Shown here one piece after another: positions 32,337 through 39,581 of a stretch of 39,581 nt of DNA (its first letter is position 1; each line of letters starts with the position of its first letter). Below the pieces are notes generated by a model, which did not search any database, was not told the DNA's origin, and worked only from the letters and a program-made list of their open reading frames with translations. Source of the stretch: Negativicutes bacterium. GTDB taxonomy: Bacteria; Bacillota_C; Negativicutes; Acidaminococcales; Acidaminococcaceae. The stretch covers positions 1 to 39,581 of the forward strand of contig RZYP01000011.1 of assembly GCA_009930275.1 (NCBI GenBank). The letters are read 5' to 3'. A program made the translations under genes and the position numbers.

Positions 32337-33976
32337 AACTGGGATTATTAATCGGTTTAGCTTTGTTAACGCTACAATCCTATGGAAATTCAAACACATA
32401 CAAGGCTGACGTCATTATTTACGGGGGCACTTCCGCCGCGGTCACTGCAGCTGTTGAGGTCATCCAATCGGGTAAAAAGGTAATTATCGTCTCGCCGGAC
32501 AGACATTTGGGGGGACTTTCTTCGGGTGGGCTCGGCTTTACCGATACAGGCAATAAAGCGACCATCGGGGGGTTATCCCGGGAGTTTTACCACCGCGTGT
32601 GGCTTCACTACAACGATACAAATGCCTGGAAATGGGAGAAACACGATGAGTATGGCAACAAGGGACAGGGAACCCCAGCCATGGATGGAGCAAACCGCAC
32701 CATGTGGATTTTCGAACCGCATGTGGCCGAAAAGGTTTTTGAAGATTTTGTCCGTGAATACGAAATCCCTGTATACAGAGATGAGTGGTTGAACCGGGAA
32801 ACGGGCGTTGTGACAAAAAACAGGAAAATTGTATCAATGACCACTCTCTCCGGGAAAACATTTGTCGGGAAAATGTTCATCGATGCTACCTATGAGGGAG
32901 ACCTGATGGCAAGTGCAAATGTCAGCTATACAGTTGGAAGGGAAGCCTGTTCTGTATACAAAGAGCAGTGGAACGGAGTACAGGCCGGTGTATATCACCA
33001 CGGACATTATTTTAAATCAGATATCAGCCCTTATGTTGTTCCCGATGATTCCAACAGCGGACTCCTGCCTTATATTTCCAGTGAGCCGATGCAACCCAAC
33101 TGCACAGGTGATGACAAAATCCAGGCTTACTGTTTCAGGTTGTGCATGAGCAACCATCCCGACAACCGGGTTCCCTTTGAAAAACCGGAGCATTACAATC
33201 CGATGAACTACGAACTGCTGGCACGTGTGTTTGAATCGGGCTGGAATGAGTGGTTCAGCAAATATGACATGATTCCGAACCGTAAAACAGATACCAACAA
33301 TCACGGTCCTTTCAGTACCGATTTTATCGGTATGAACTATGATTACCCTGAAGCATCCTACGAAAGGAGAAAGGAGATTATCGAGGAACATGAGAACTAC
33401 CAAAAGGGCTTGTTGTATTTCGTATCGACCGACGAACGGGTTCCCGAAAAGATCAGAAACGAAATGAACCAGTGGGGTCTGGCAAAAGATGAATTTACTG
33501 ATAATGGCAACTGGCCGCATCAATTGTATATTCGCGAAGCGAGAAGAATGATCGGACACTACGTAACGACAGAAAATGAAGTCCTCGGGAAGGTAAACGT
33601 GGAGGACCCTGTCGGGATGGGATCCTACACCATGGATTCTCACAACATCCAGCGATATGTAACAGACCGGGGTTATGTACAAAATGAAGGGGATGTGGGT
33701 GTTCATCCGGAAAAACCCTATAAGATCTCCTATGGTTCCATCATCCCCAAAAAGGAAGAATGTACCAATCTGCTTGTTCCGGTCTGTGTTTCCTCAAGCC
33801 ACATTGCCTTTGGTTCGATCCGCATGGAGCCGGTATTCATGATTCTTGGACAATCGGCTGCCATTGCGGCTTGTATGGCAATTGACCGGAAAAAAGCAAT
33901 CCAGGATGTTGATTATGTTCTGCTAAAAGATAAAATGCTGCGCAGAAATCAGATAATCGATATTGAATCGAAATAA
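32333..33976 (+). CDS. Secreted FAD-dependent oxidoreductase (PF12831-like)
   Basis: A 547-residue protein with a short signal peptide (MKLGLLIGLALLTLQSYG). The Rossmann start is ADVIIYGGTSAAVTAAVEV near 26-44, followed by VSPDRHLGGLSSGGLGFTDTG. Later comes MFIDATYEGDLMASANVSYTVGRE, typical of the FAD_oxidored family common in Bacteroidota glycan loci, and a C-terminal LVPVCVSSSHIAFGSIRMEPVFMILGQSAAIAACMAI. It probably oxidises a sugar or sugar derivative in the periplasm. Its ATG overlaps the stop of the ThuA-like gene, and a CstA-type transporter follows after 39 nt. Substrate and electron acceptor are unknown. Confidence 0.85.
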   Translation: MKLGLLIGLALLTLQSYGNSNTYKADVIIYGGTSAAVTAAVEVIQSGKKVIIVSPDRHLGGLSSGGLGFTDTGNKATIGGLSREFYHRVWLHYNDTNAWKWEKHDEYGNKGQGTPAMDGANRTMWIFEPHVAEKVFEDFVREYEIPVYRDEWLNRETGVVTKNRKIVSMTTLSGKTFVGKMFIDATYEGDLMASANVSYTVGREACSVYKEQWNGVQAGVYHHGHYFKSDISPYVVPDDSNSGLLPYISSEPMQPNCTGDDKIQAYCFRLCMSNHPDNRVPFEKPEHYNPMNYELLARVFESGWNEWFSKYDMIPNRKTDTNNHGPFSTDFIGMNYDYPEASYERRKEIIEEHENYQKGLLYFVSTDERVPEKIRNEMNQWGLAKDEFTDNGNWPHQLYIREARRMIGHYVTTENEVLGKVNVEDPVGMGSYTMDSHNIQRYVTDRGYVQNEGDVGVHPEKPYKISYGSIIPKKEECTNLLVPVCVSSSHIAFGSIRMEPVFMILGQSAAIAACMAIDRKKAIQDVDYVLLKDKMLRRNQIIDIESK

Positions 33977-34015
33977 TTTCTCCAATACTTTAACCAAAAA
34001 ATTCTGTAAAAACGA

Positions 34016-35446
34016 ATGATTACATTTTTTATTTGCCTGACCATCTTGTTGTTAGGCTATGTTTTTTATTCCAAACATCTGGAAAAGATGATGGAGGTCG
34101 ACCCCAACAGGCCAACTCCAGCTACCTCCATGAGTGACGGGGTTGACTATGTTCCCATGCCCTGGTGGCGCGTATTGCTGATACAGTTCCTGAATATAGC
34201 CGGGTTGGGCCCCATCTTCGGCGCGATTGCCGGCGCGTTGTGGGGACCTGTAGCGTTCGTGTGGATCGTTTTTGGAACCGTATTTGCGGGAGCCGTGCAC
34301 GACTATTTATCGGGCATGCTCTCCGTGAGGCACAATGGACTGAGCATCACGGAGGTCATTGGCATCTATCTGGGTAGCACGACAAAGCAGGTGATGAGAT
34401 TTTTCATCATCGTGCTCATGGTTCTGGTGGGTGCTGTTTTCATTTCAGGACCTGCCGGTATTCTCGCCAACCTGACTCCCAAAACCTTGGATTTCACTTT
34501 TTGGGTTTGGGTGATCTTTATCTATTATATTCTGGCAACCATGCTTCCCATCGACAAAATCATCGGGAAAATTTATCCGGTCTTTGGATTTGCCTTGCTG
34601 TTCATGGCTGTAAGCCTGATCATTTCACTGATAGTCAAAGGATATAGCATTCCGGAGCTGACAGCCGACAATTGGCAGAACTTTCATTACAACAAAGAAA
34701 ATCTGCCTATTTTCCCCATGTTGTTTATTACCATAGCCTGCGGTGCCATATCCGGTTTCCATGCCACACAATCGCCTCTGATGGCCCGTTGTATAAAAAA
34801 TGAAAAAGAGGGCCGGCGGGTTTTCTACGGGGCAATGGTGATCGAGGGGGTCGTGGCCCTTATCTGGGCTGCAATCAGCATGAGCTTTTTCGGAGGCATA
34901 CGGGAACTGGGTGAGGTGATGGTCACTCAAAAAGGGAATGCAGCTTGGGTGGTCAATGAGATAGCCAACTCCCTGCTGGGAAAATATGGAGCTGTACTGG
35001 CCCTGCTGGGTGTTGTGGCAGCTCCGATTACTTCCGGTGATACAGCTTTCAGGGGTGCCAGGCTCATCGTAAGCGACTTGTTGAAGTTCAATCAAAAACC
35101 GATAAAGAACAGGTTGATTATTACGATTCCACTCTTCGCTGTGGGCTTTTTACTTACCCAAATAAACTTTGATGTGATCTGGCGCTATTTTGCCTGGTCT
35201 AACCAAACACTGGGTGCGGTTATTTTGTGGACCATCACGGTCTACTTGTTCCAGAAAAGAAAGGCGTACTGGCTCACCTTGATTCCGGCACTCTTCATGA
35301 CAGCTGTAGTTTCAACTTACATCATGCTTGCTCCGGAAGGATTTTCTCTTCCCCAAGCCATTTCATACGTGATCGGATTGTCTGTCACTGCGCTGTTTCT
35401 TATAGTCTTTCTGATTTACAAAAGAAGACACAATAGAACGCTGTGA
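34016..35446 (+). CDS. CstA family transporter
   Basis: A 476-residue membrane protein with about 12-13 helices. CstA marks include PWWRVLLIQFLNIAGLGPIFGAIAGALWGPVAFVWIVFGTVFAGAVHDY near 49-97 and SGFHATQSPLMARCIKNEKEGR near 242-263, and a GDTAFRGARLIVSDLL part. It is shorter than Escherichia coli CstA (about 700). Known family members take up pyruvate or peptides in starvation. Here, 39 nt after the secreted FAD oxidoreductase, it may import an oxidised product such as a small acid. That link is inference from context. Confidence 0.88.
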   Translation: MITFFICLTILLLGYVFYSKHLEKMMEVDPNRPTPATSMSDGVDYVPMPWWRVLLIQFLNIAGLGPIFGAIAGALWGPVAFVWIVFGTVFAGAVHDYLSGMLSVRHNGLSITEVIGIYLGSTTKQVMRFFIIVLMVLVGAVFISGPAGILANLTPKTLDFTFWVWVIFIYYILATMLPIDKIIGKIYPVFGFALLFMAVSLIISLIVKGYSIPELTADNWQNFHYNKENLPIFPMLFITIACGAISGFHATQSPLMARCIKNEKEGRRVFYGAMVIEGVVALIWAAISMSFFGGIRELGEVMVTQKGNAAWVVNEIANSLLGKYGAVLALLGVVAAPITSGDTAFRGARLIVSDLLKFNQKPIKNRLIITIPLFAVGFLLTQINFDVIWRYFAWSNQTLGAVILWTITVYLFQKRKAYWLTLIPALFMTAVVSTYIMLAPEGFSLPQAISYVIGLSVTALFLIVFLIYKRRHNRTL

Positions 35447-35583
35447 ATATCGCCGGAATTTACAATATATCGGGAGAAACGGGATTCAAAAAATGTTGGA
35501 ACAAAATGAGTAGGTGGAGGCTCCATCTGACATACTTTTGATCCAAACCTAAATTTACCCATAATAAATCTTATAATTCTCCA

Positions 35584-35638
35584 GATATATTTGGACTATA
35601 TTCGAACTATATTCGAACTATATACGAACTATATACGG
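35584..35638 (+). repeat. 11-bp tandem repeat array, four to five copies
   Basis: The unit actatattcga occurs at 35595-35605 and 35606-35616, then as actatatacga at 35617-35627 and actatatacgg at 35628-35638. A poorer copy precedes at 35584-35594. The period of 11 is near one DNA helix turn, so the AT tracts face one side. It may bend DNA or serve as a protein-binding array. Confidence 0.75.
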
Positions 35639-35719
35639 AGAATCTCTGGAGCTTCTCCGTAAAAGTTCCGGAGATGTTCCGAAAAAAAATCAGGAAAAGT
35701 TTCCTGAAAAGTTTCCTGA
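35634..35719 (+). promoter_or_regulatory. Leader with mutually exclusive hairpins
   Basis: TACGGAGAA (35634-35642) pairs perfectly with TTCTCCGTA (35653-35661). The 3' arm's TCTCCG (35654-35659) can instead pair with CGGAGA (35669-35674). Further on TCAGGAAA (35690-35697) can pair with TTTCCTGA at 35700-35707 or 35712-35719. This layout looks like an attenuator or an RNA switch, but no known riboswitch class was recognised. Confidence 0.5.
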
Positions 35720-35751
35720 AATAACGCGATTTTAATGTTATGTAAATTAAT

Positions 35752-37647
35752 ATGAGAAAATTTACTGTAATTGTTTTAACGGCATTGATTATACATTCGA
35801 TAAATGCCAAGAATTTACCCTCGCTTTTTATTGAAGCGGAGAGTTTTCAAAACAAAGGTGGATGGGTGGTAGATCAACAATTCATGGATCTGATGGGATC
35901 TTCCTACCTGATGGCACATGGCCTGGGCACTCCGGTAAGCGATGCAACCACAACAGTGAATTTCGACAAAAGAGGAGAATATACCGTATTTGTCAGAACA
36001 TACAACTGGACATCACCCTGGACCACAAAGGAAGGTCCAGGCAAATTTCAATTGACGGTAAACGGAAAAGCATTAAACAACAAAATCTTAGGTACGAAAA
36101 GCAATACCTGGGAGTGGCAGGAGGTCGGTAAGGTAAAGATAAACGCCAAAACTGTCACCATTGGATTACGTGACCTGACAGGTTTTAATGGCCGTTGTGA
36201 CGCTATATACTTTACGATGGACAACGCTCTACCTCCTAATGAAGCGGAAGCGTTGACAGCATTTAGAAAAGAAAAACTGGGCTTACCAGAAGTTGTGCCC
36301 GATGCAGGAAAATTTGATTTTGTGGTCGTCGGAGGAGGAGTTGCCGGCACTGCCGCTGCGCTCACCGCTGCCCGGCAGGGCCTTAAGGTTGCTCTCATCC
36401 AAGATCGGCCGGTATTGGGAGGGAATAACAGTTCAGAAGTAAGGGTCCACCTTGGAGGCAGAATTAACCTCGATCCCTACCCAAAACTGGGAGATGTGGT
36501 GAATGAAATTGCCCCTCTCAGGGGAGGTAACGCCCAGCCGGGAGATTACTACGAAGATGAGAAAAAACAGGAGAGGGTCAATGCGGAAAATAACATTAGC
36601 CTGTTCCTTAATTTCAGAGCATGTAAAGTTGAAAAAGAGGGGACAACCATTAAAACAGTATTTGCCAAACATATTGAAACAGCCGAAGAATTAAGCTTTT
36701 CCGCACCTCTTTTTGCGGATTGCACCGGAGATGGAACAATCGGCTATTTAGCAGGTGCCGATTTTGCCATGGGGAGAGAAAGTAAAGCTGAATTTAATGA
36801 GCCTACCGCTCCCGAGGAAGCGGATAAAATGACCATGGGTGCATCGGTCCAGTGGTACTCAAAAGAAGGAGAAAAAAGCTCCGATTTCCCGGAATTTGAC
36901 TACGGAATTGACTTTAATGAAACGAACGTTCAAAAAGTAACCATGGGTGAATGGACGTGGGAAACGGGCATGAACTTTGACCAGATTTCCGATTTCGAGA
37001 GGGTAAGGGACTACGGCATGCTGGTAGTATATTCGAACTGGTCCTACTTAAAAAACAAAAGTTCATTCAAAAAAGAGTACAAAAACAAGTACTTGGATTG
37101 GGTCGCTTATATTGCGGGCAAAAGAGAATCACGCAGGCTAATTGGTGATAAAGTATTGACAGAACAAGACATTACCGATTTCGTAATCTATCCTGACGCC
37201 TCTGCACCAACAAGCTGGACAATTGATCTCCATTATCCCGATCCAAAAAATATGAAGCATTTTCCCGGAGCAGAGTTTACATCCATTGCGGTACATAAAC
37301 CCATACATCCTTACCCAATCCCTTACCGCTGTTTTTATTCCCGAAACGTCGACAATCTTTTTATGGCGGGAAGAAACATCAGCGTTACACACGTGGCATT
37401 GGGCACCGTGAGGGTTATGCGCACAACCGGGATGATGGGTGAAGTGGTGGGAATGGCTGCTTCGGTGGCTGCAAAAAATAAAACAACACCACGTGGTGTT
37501 TATCGGGAACATCTGGATGAATTACAACGGCTCATGACCAAGGGAGCAGGCAAATATAACATCGAAAACCTGCAGAATTATAATTTGGGAGGAACCTTGG
37601 GACCCAAAAAAATAATTCTTCAGATTCCACCTTATGACAAAAACTAA
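35752..37647 (+). CDS. Secreted FAD-dependent oxidoreductase with N-terminal carbohydrate-binding-like domain
   Basis: A 631-residue protein with a signal peptide (MRKFTVIVLTALIIHSINA, cleaved near 19). Residues about 24-157 form a beta-rich domain (LFIEAESFQNKGGWVVDQQF to GFNGRCDAIYFTMD), reminiscent of CBM6/CBM35 or golvesin-type modules. The FAD domain begins FDFVVVGGGVAGTAAALTAARQG (GGGVAG at 194-199) and continues RPVLGGNNSSEVRVHLGG, LFADCTGDGTIGYLAGADFAMGRES, and a C-terminal NLFMAGRNISVTHVALGTVRVMRTTGMMGEVVGMAA. It probably binds a glycan and oxidises it in the periplasm or at the surface. It is unlike the first oxidoreductase in having the added domain. Substrate is unknown. Confidence 0.85.
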   Translation: MRKFTVIVLTALIIHSINAKNLPSLFIEAESFQNKGGWVVDQQFMDLMGSSYLMAHGLGTPVSDATTTVNFDKRGEYTVFVRTYNWTSPWTTKEGPGKFQLTVNGKALNNKILGTKSNTWEWQEVGKVKINAKTVTIGLRDLTGFNGRCDAIYFTMDNALPPNEAEALTAFRKEKLGLPEVVPDAGKFDFVVVGGGVAGTAAALTAARQGLKVALIQDRPVLGGNNSSEVRVHLGGRINLDPYPKLGDVVNEIAPLRGGNAQPGDYYEDEKKQERVNAENNISLFLNFRACKVEKEGTTIKTVFAKHIETAEELSFSAPLFADCTGDGTIGYLAGADFAMGRESKAEFNEPTAPEEADKMTMGASVQWYSKEGEKSSDFPEFDYGIDFNETNVQKVTMGEWTWETGMNFDQISDFERVRDYGMLVVYSNWSYLKNKSSFKKEYKNKYLDWVAYIAGKRESRRLIGDKVLTEQDITDFVIYPDASAPTSWTIDLHYPDPKNMKHFPGAEFTSIAVHKPIHPYPIPYRCFYSRNVDNLFMAGRNISVTHVALGTVRVMRTTGMMGEVVGMAASVAAKNKTTPRGVYREHLDELQRLMTKGAGKYNIENLQNYNLGGTLGPKKIILQIPPYDKN

Positions 37648-37728
37648 ATTAGGATAGAAGGCAGTAGGTAGCAGAAGAAAACATCTTCAAATATTATATT
37701 CAGAAGCGGCTAGCTACAACTTTTTTTG

Positions 37729-37736
37729 TATGTTTG
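37729..37736 (+). promoter_or_regulatory. -7 box of ECF sigma factor gene
   Basis: TATGTTTG, an exact TAnnTTTG. Transcription would start near 37743, which excludes the upstream ATG at 37730 and supports the ATG at 37769. No -33 match is at the right distance. Confidence 0.55.
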
Positions 37737-37768
37737 TGCTGTATTCGATAAAAAAGGTGAATTACACC

Positions 37769-38332
37769 ATGAAAATCTCGTCGCAACATACCGGTCAGTT
37801 TGAGGAGATCTATCTTACCCACTACGCCCGAATGAAAAGATTCGCTGCGGAATACTTACTATGTGAGGAGGATGCTGAGAATATCGTGCAGGATGTGTTC
37901 ATGGAGTTGTGGGAACAACAGTTTGTATTGATGTCGCACACCAATCTCTTTGCCTATCTTTTCACCGCCACTAAAAACCGCTGCCTCGATTTTCTCAGGC
38001 ATAAAACCATCGTCAGGAGGACTGCCGAGATGTTGATGGATGAGCAGAACTTACAGTTAAAAATGAAACTGCAGTCACTGGAAGCATTCGATGAGAAAAT
38101 TTTTTCGGAACCTAATATCGAATCTATTGTACAAAAAGCCATTGAAACACTGCCAGAGAAATGCCGCACAATATTCGTGATGAGCAAATTAGAAGGGAAA
38201 AAGCAAAAAGCCATCGCAGCAGAGCTTAATCTCTCCATCCACACCGTGGAAAGCCAGATGGCCATTGCACACAGGAAACTGAAAGAGGCGCTTCAAGATT
38301 ATATTCCCCTCCTTATCTTTCTGCTTATTTAA
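37769..38332 (+). CDS. ECF RNA polymerase sigma factor
   Basis: A 187-residue sigma-70 family protein of the Bacteroidota ECF kind. Region 2 is FEEIYLTHYARMKRFAAEYLLCEEDAENIVQDVFMELWEQ near 9-50, and region 4 is LPEKCRTIFVMSKLEGKKQKAIAAELNLSIHTVESQMAIAHRKLKEAL near 125-175. A frame start at 37730 adds 13 residues but lies in the -7 box, so the ATG at 37769 is chosen. It is followed after 63 nt by a FecR anti-sigma gene and then a probable SusC gene. Such trios sense a glycan through the TonB receptor and turn on the uptake genes. Confidence 0.92.
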   Translation: MKISSQHTGQFEEIYLTHYARMKRFAAEYLLCEEDAENIVQDVFMELWEQQFVLMSHTNLFAYLFTATKNRCLDFLRHKTIVRRTAEMLMDEQNLQLKMKLQSLEAFDEKIFSEPNIESIVQKAIETLPEKCRTIFVMSKLEGKKQKAIAAELNLSIHTVESQMAIAHRKLKEALQDYIPLLIFLLI

Positions 38333-38337
38333 TTTTT

Positions 38338-38367
38338 TTTGTTTTTTTGGCGGTTTTTCTACTTTCG
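38338..38367 (+). promoter_or_regulatory. Possible promoter of fecR-like gene
   Basis: TTTG (38338-38341), 18 nt, then TACTTTCG (38360-38367), one mismatch to TAnnTTTG. It is in the 63-nt gap between sigma and anti-sigma genes and may give separate expression of the anti-sigma gene. The T-rich context makes a chance match possible. Confidence 0.35.
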
Positions 38368-38395
38368 TTCGTTTTACATTTAAACAGCATATTGA

Positions 38396-39370
38396 ATGGA
38401 TGAGATCCTGCTAAAATATCTTCTGGGAGAGCTGGAAGAAACTGAACAAAGAGATCTGTTATGTCAAATGGCGGATGACCAGGCCCTATGTGCAGCCTAT
38501 ATACGAATGCAAAATATTTATGCCCTCACCCTATTGACACCCATCCCTTCACAGAAGGATGAAGGAGTGAAGGGATTCAATGCCTTCGCAAATAGACTGC
38601 AGGCAAAAAGGAAAAAGAAGATAATTCGTTCCATGCTTCAGTATGCTGCCATATCTCTCCTGCTGATCGCTTCCACTTTCTTTGTGACACGTGCTTTATT
38701 CACTCAATCCACTGGTGTGCAAGAGTTGAATACCCTCTATGTTCCAGCTGGTCAACGGGCACAACTCACACTGCACGACGGCACCCAGGTCTGGCTTAAC
38801 GCACAGTCTACCCTCACCTATCCCGCCCGGTTCACAGGGAAACGGAGGGAAGTAACGGTGGAGGGCGAAGCCTATTTCGATGTAGCGGAAAACCGGAAAA
38901 AGCCATTTGTGGTCACCACACAACAGCTTACCATGGAGGTGCTGGGCACCGAATTCAATGTGTACAGTTATCCCGGCGCCGACTGTATCAAAACCGATCT
39001 ATTGGAGGGTTCGCTGGCAGTTTACAGTAAACTGTCGCCTGATGTAAACGTTACACTGAAACCCAACGAACAGATTGTCGTTAAAGACGGTAAGATGTCT
39101 CTCCGGAAAATCCGGAATTCCGATTACTTTCTCTGGAAAGAGGGGATATATGCTTTCGAAAACGAGCGTCTTCTGGACATTATCGAAAAGCTTCAACTTT
39201 ACTACGATGTAACGATCATTGTCAAAGACCCTGAAATATTCAACGTGCGTTATACCGGAAAATTTCGCCAACGCGACGGGATTGACGAGATCCTGAGGAT
39301 AATCCAGAAAATACAGAAGTTTAATGTTCAAAAAGATACAGAAAATAACATTATCACAATTACAAAATAA
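38396..39370 (+). CDS. FecR family anti-sigma factor
   Basis: A 324-residue protein with an N-terminal cytoplasmic part (about 1-78, DEILLKYLLGELEETEQRDLL), one membrane helix (MLQYAAISLLLIASTFFVTRALF near 80-102), a FecR domain (VPAGQRAQLTLHDGTQVWLNAQSTLTYPARF, VTVEGEAYFDVAENRKKPFVV, LGTEFNVYSYP from about 117) and a DUF4974 C-terminus (FENERLLDIIEKLQLYYDVTIIV to the end). It would hold the adjacent ECF sigma factor inactive until a TonB-dependent receptor signals. It lies between the sigma gene and the probable SusC gene. Confidence 0.93.
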   Translation: MDEILLKYLLGELEETEQRDLLCQMADDQALCAAYIRMQNIYALTLLTPIPSQKDEGVKGFNAFANRLQAKRKKKIIRSMLQYAAISLLLIASTFFVTRALFTQSTGVQELNTLYVPAGQRAQLTLHDGTQVWLNAQSTLTYPARFTGKRREVTVEGEAYFDVAENRKKPFVVTTQQLTMEVLGTEFNVYSYPGADCIKTDLLEGSLAVYSKLSPDVNVTLKPNEQIVVKDGKMSLRKIRNSDYFLWKEGIYAFENERLLDIIEKLQLYYDVTIIVKDPEIFNVRYTGKFRQRDGIDEILRIIQKIQKFNVQKDTENNIITITK

Positions 39371-39427
39371 ATTTATTAATCCCTTAAAAACGCATGTGCC
39401 TATGATAAAAAACGAAAGATAGAAAAA

Positions 39428-39453
39428 GCGATAAGTGCGCCAACACCTATCGC
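39428..39453 (+). terminator. Hairpin between fecR and the receptor gene
   Basis: GCGATA-A-GTG pairs with CAC-C-TATCGC around a 6-nt loop, with one mismatch. No T-run follows, so it may be a processing or attenuating structure between the anti-sigma gene and the receptor gene rather than a full terminator. Confidence 0.4.
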
Positions 39454-39513
39454 CAAAATAAAGTAAACACAAAGAGATCAAATCTAAGTTATTCACTTTA
39501 AACACACAAATAT

Positions 39514-39581
39514 ATGAAAATAAACATTTCAATGGATCACTCTTTTAGAAAAAAAAGTGATTGTAAAGATTTATTTAAAAT
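39514..39581 (+). CDS. Probable SusC-type TonB-dependent receptor, N-terminal fragment
   Basis: Only 22 codons lie in the window: an open frame beginning MKINISMDHSFRKKSD and continuing to the edge. A long, Lys-rich start before the signal core is common in Bacteroidota SusC/RagA receptors preceded by FecR anti-sigma genes. Position is the main evidence; there is not enough sequence to see the plug domain. It would import a glycan across the outer membrane. Confidence 0.5.
   Translation, partial: MKINISMDHSFRKKSDCKDLFK

Larger units (their letters stand above)
35447..35751 (+). other. 305-nt intergenic leader before the second FAD oxidoreductase gene
   Basis: The stretch has an exact -7 box, TACTTTTG at 35533-35540 (no -33 match), so a leader of about 205 nt could be made. 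Within it are 11-bp tandem repeats at 35584-35638, a strong hairpin at 35634-35661, a competing pairing with 35669-35674, and two tandem 12-mers (aaaagtttcctg) at 35695-35718. No protein start is convincing here. A small minus-strand frame exists but has no support. Confidence 0.6.

Noticed and set aside
33017..33706. 229-codon minus-strand frame
   Set aside because: Antisense shadow of the first FAD oxidoreductase gene.

Overview
The window looks like chromosomal DNA of a Bacteroidota member, most likely order Bacteroidales, with a Dysgonomonadaceae/Porphyromonadaceae-like flavour. The signs are exact TAnnTTTG -7 boxes (often with TTTG or TTG about 20 nt upstream) before many genes, few Shine-Dalgarno sites, a LruC-domain lipoprotein, the ECF sigma/FecR/SusC-type order at the right end, and PF12831-type FAD oxidoreductases beside ThuA. 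No phage, transposase, tRNA, rRNA operon or CRISPR array was seen. The family-level placement is inference.

Region 1 (1-19.3 kb, all minus strand) is one long surface or exopolysaccharide operon read right to left. A good promoter at 19258-19290 precedes a beta-solenoid/LruC lipoprotein and a single-domain response regulator. Next come the initiating sugar-phosphate transferase, a half-length TolC-like protein, a Wzc/Wzz-like co-polymerase with a degenerate kinase domain, a Wzy/ligase-type polymerase, three glycosyltransferases, a hexapeptide acyltransferase, another GT2, a Wzx flippase, a pyruvyl transferase, a further glycosyltransferase, a methyltransferase, a deacetylase-like lipoprotein and the start of another GT2. 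Genes overlap or are separated by a few bases, so they are probably co-transcribed. The decorations implied are acyl, pyruvyl and possibly methyl groups and deacetylation. No Wza-type export protein and no nucleotide-sugar synthesis genes are present.

Region 2 (19.5-27.5 kb) is housekeeping: sufC-sufD-sufS (Fe-S cluster assembly, with no sufB next to it), mlaE-mlaF (outer-membrane lipid asymmetry), a divergent YgjP-like metallopeptidase, a YihY/BrkB-family membrane protein, and the RNase P RNA gene rnpB. rnpB lies immediately upstream of yihY and overlaps the naive 5' extension of its reading frame.

Region 3 (27.6-31.5 kb) has a cytoplasmic alpha-amylase, then a membrane-bound LytTR regulator divergent from an alpha/beta-hydrolase gene. 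Between them are three evenly spaced TTCACCCC direct repeats, placed symmetrically between divergent promoters. This is the best candidate here for an undescribed regulatory unit.

Region 4 (31.5-39.6 kb, plus strand) encodes a secreted ThuA-like protein, a secreted FAD oxidoreductase, a CstA-type transporter, and a second secreted FAD oxidoreductase with an N-terminal carbohydrate-binding-like domain. The second oxidoreductase is preceded by a leader with 11-bp tandem repeats and competing hairpins. An ECF sigma factor, a FecR anti-sigma factor and the first codons of a probable SusC-type TonB-dependent receptor follow. This looks like an oxidative glycan or sugar-derivative utilisation locus.

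Several start codons were moved from the longest frame because a -7 box, an ATGA overlap or an ATG against TTG/GTG comparison decided them.
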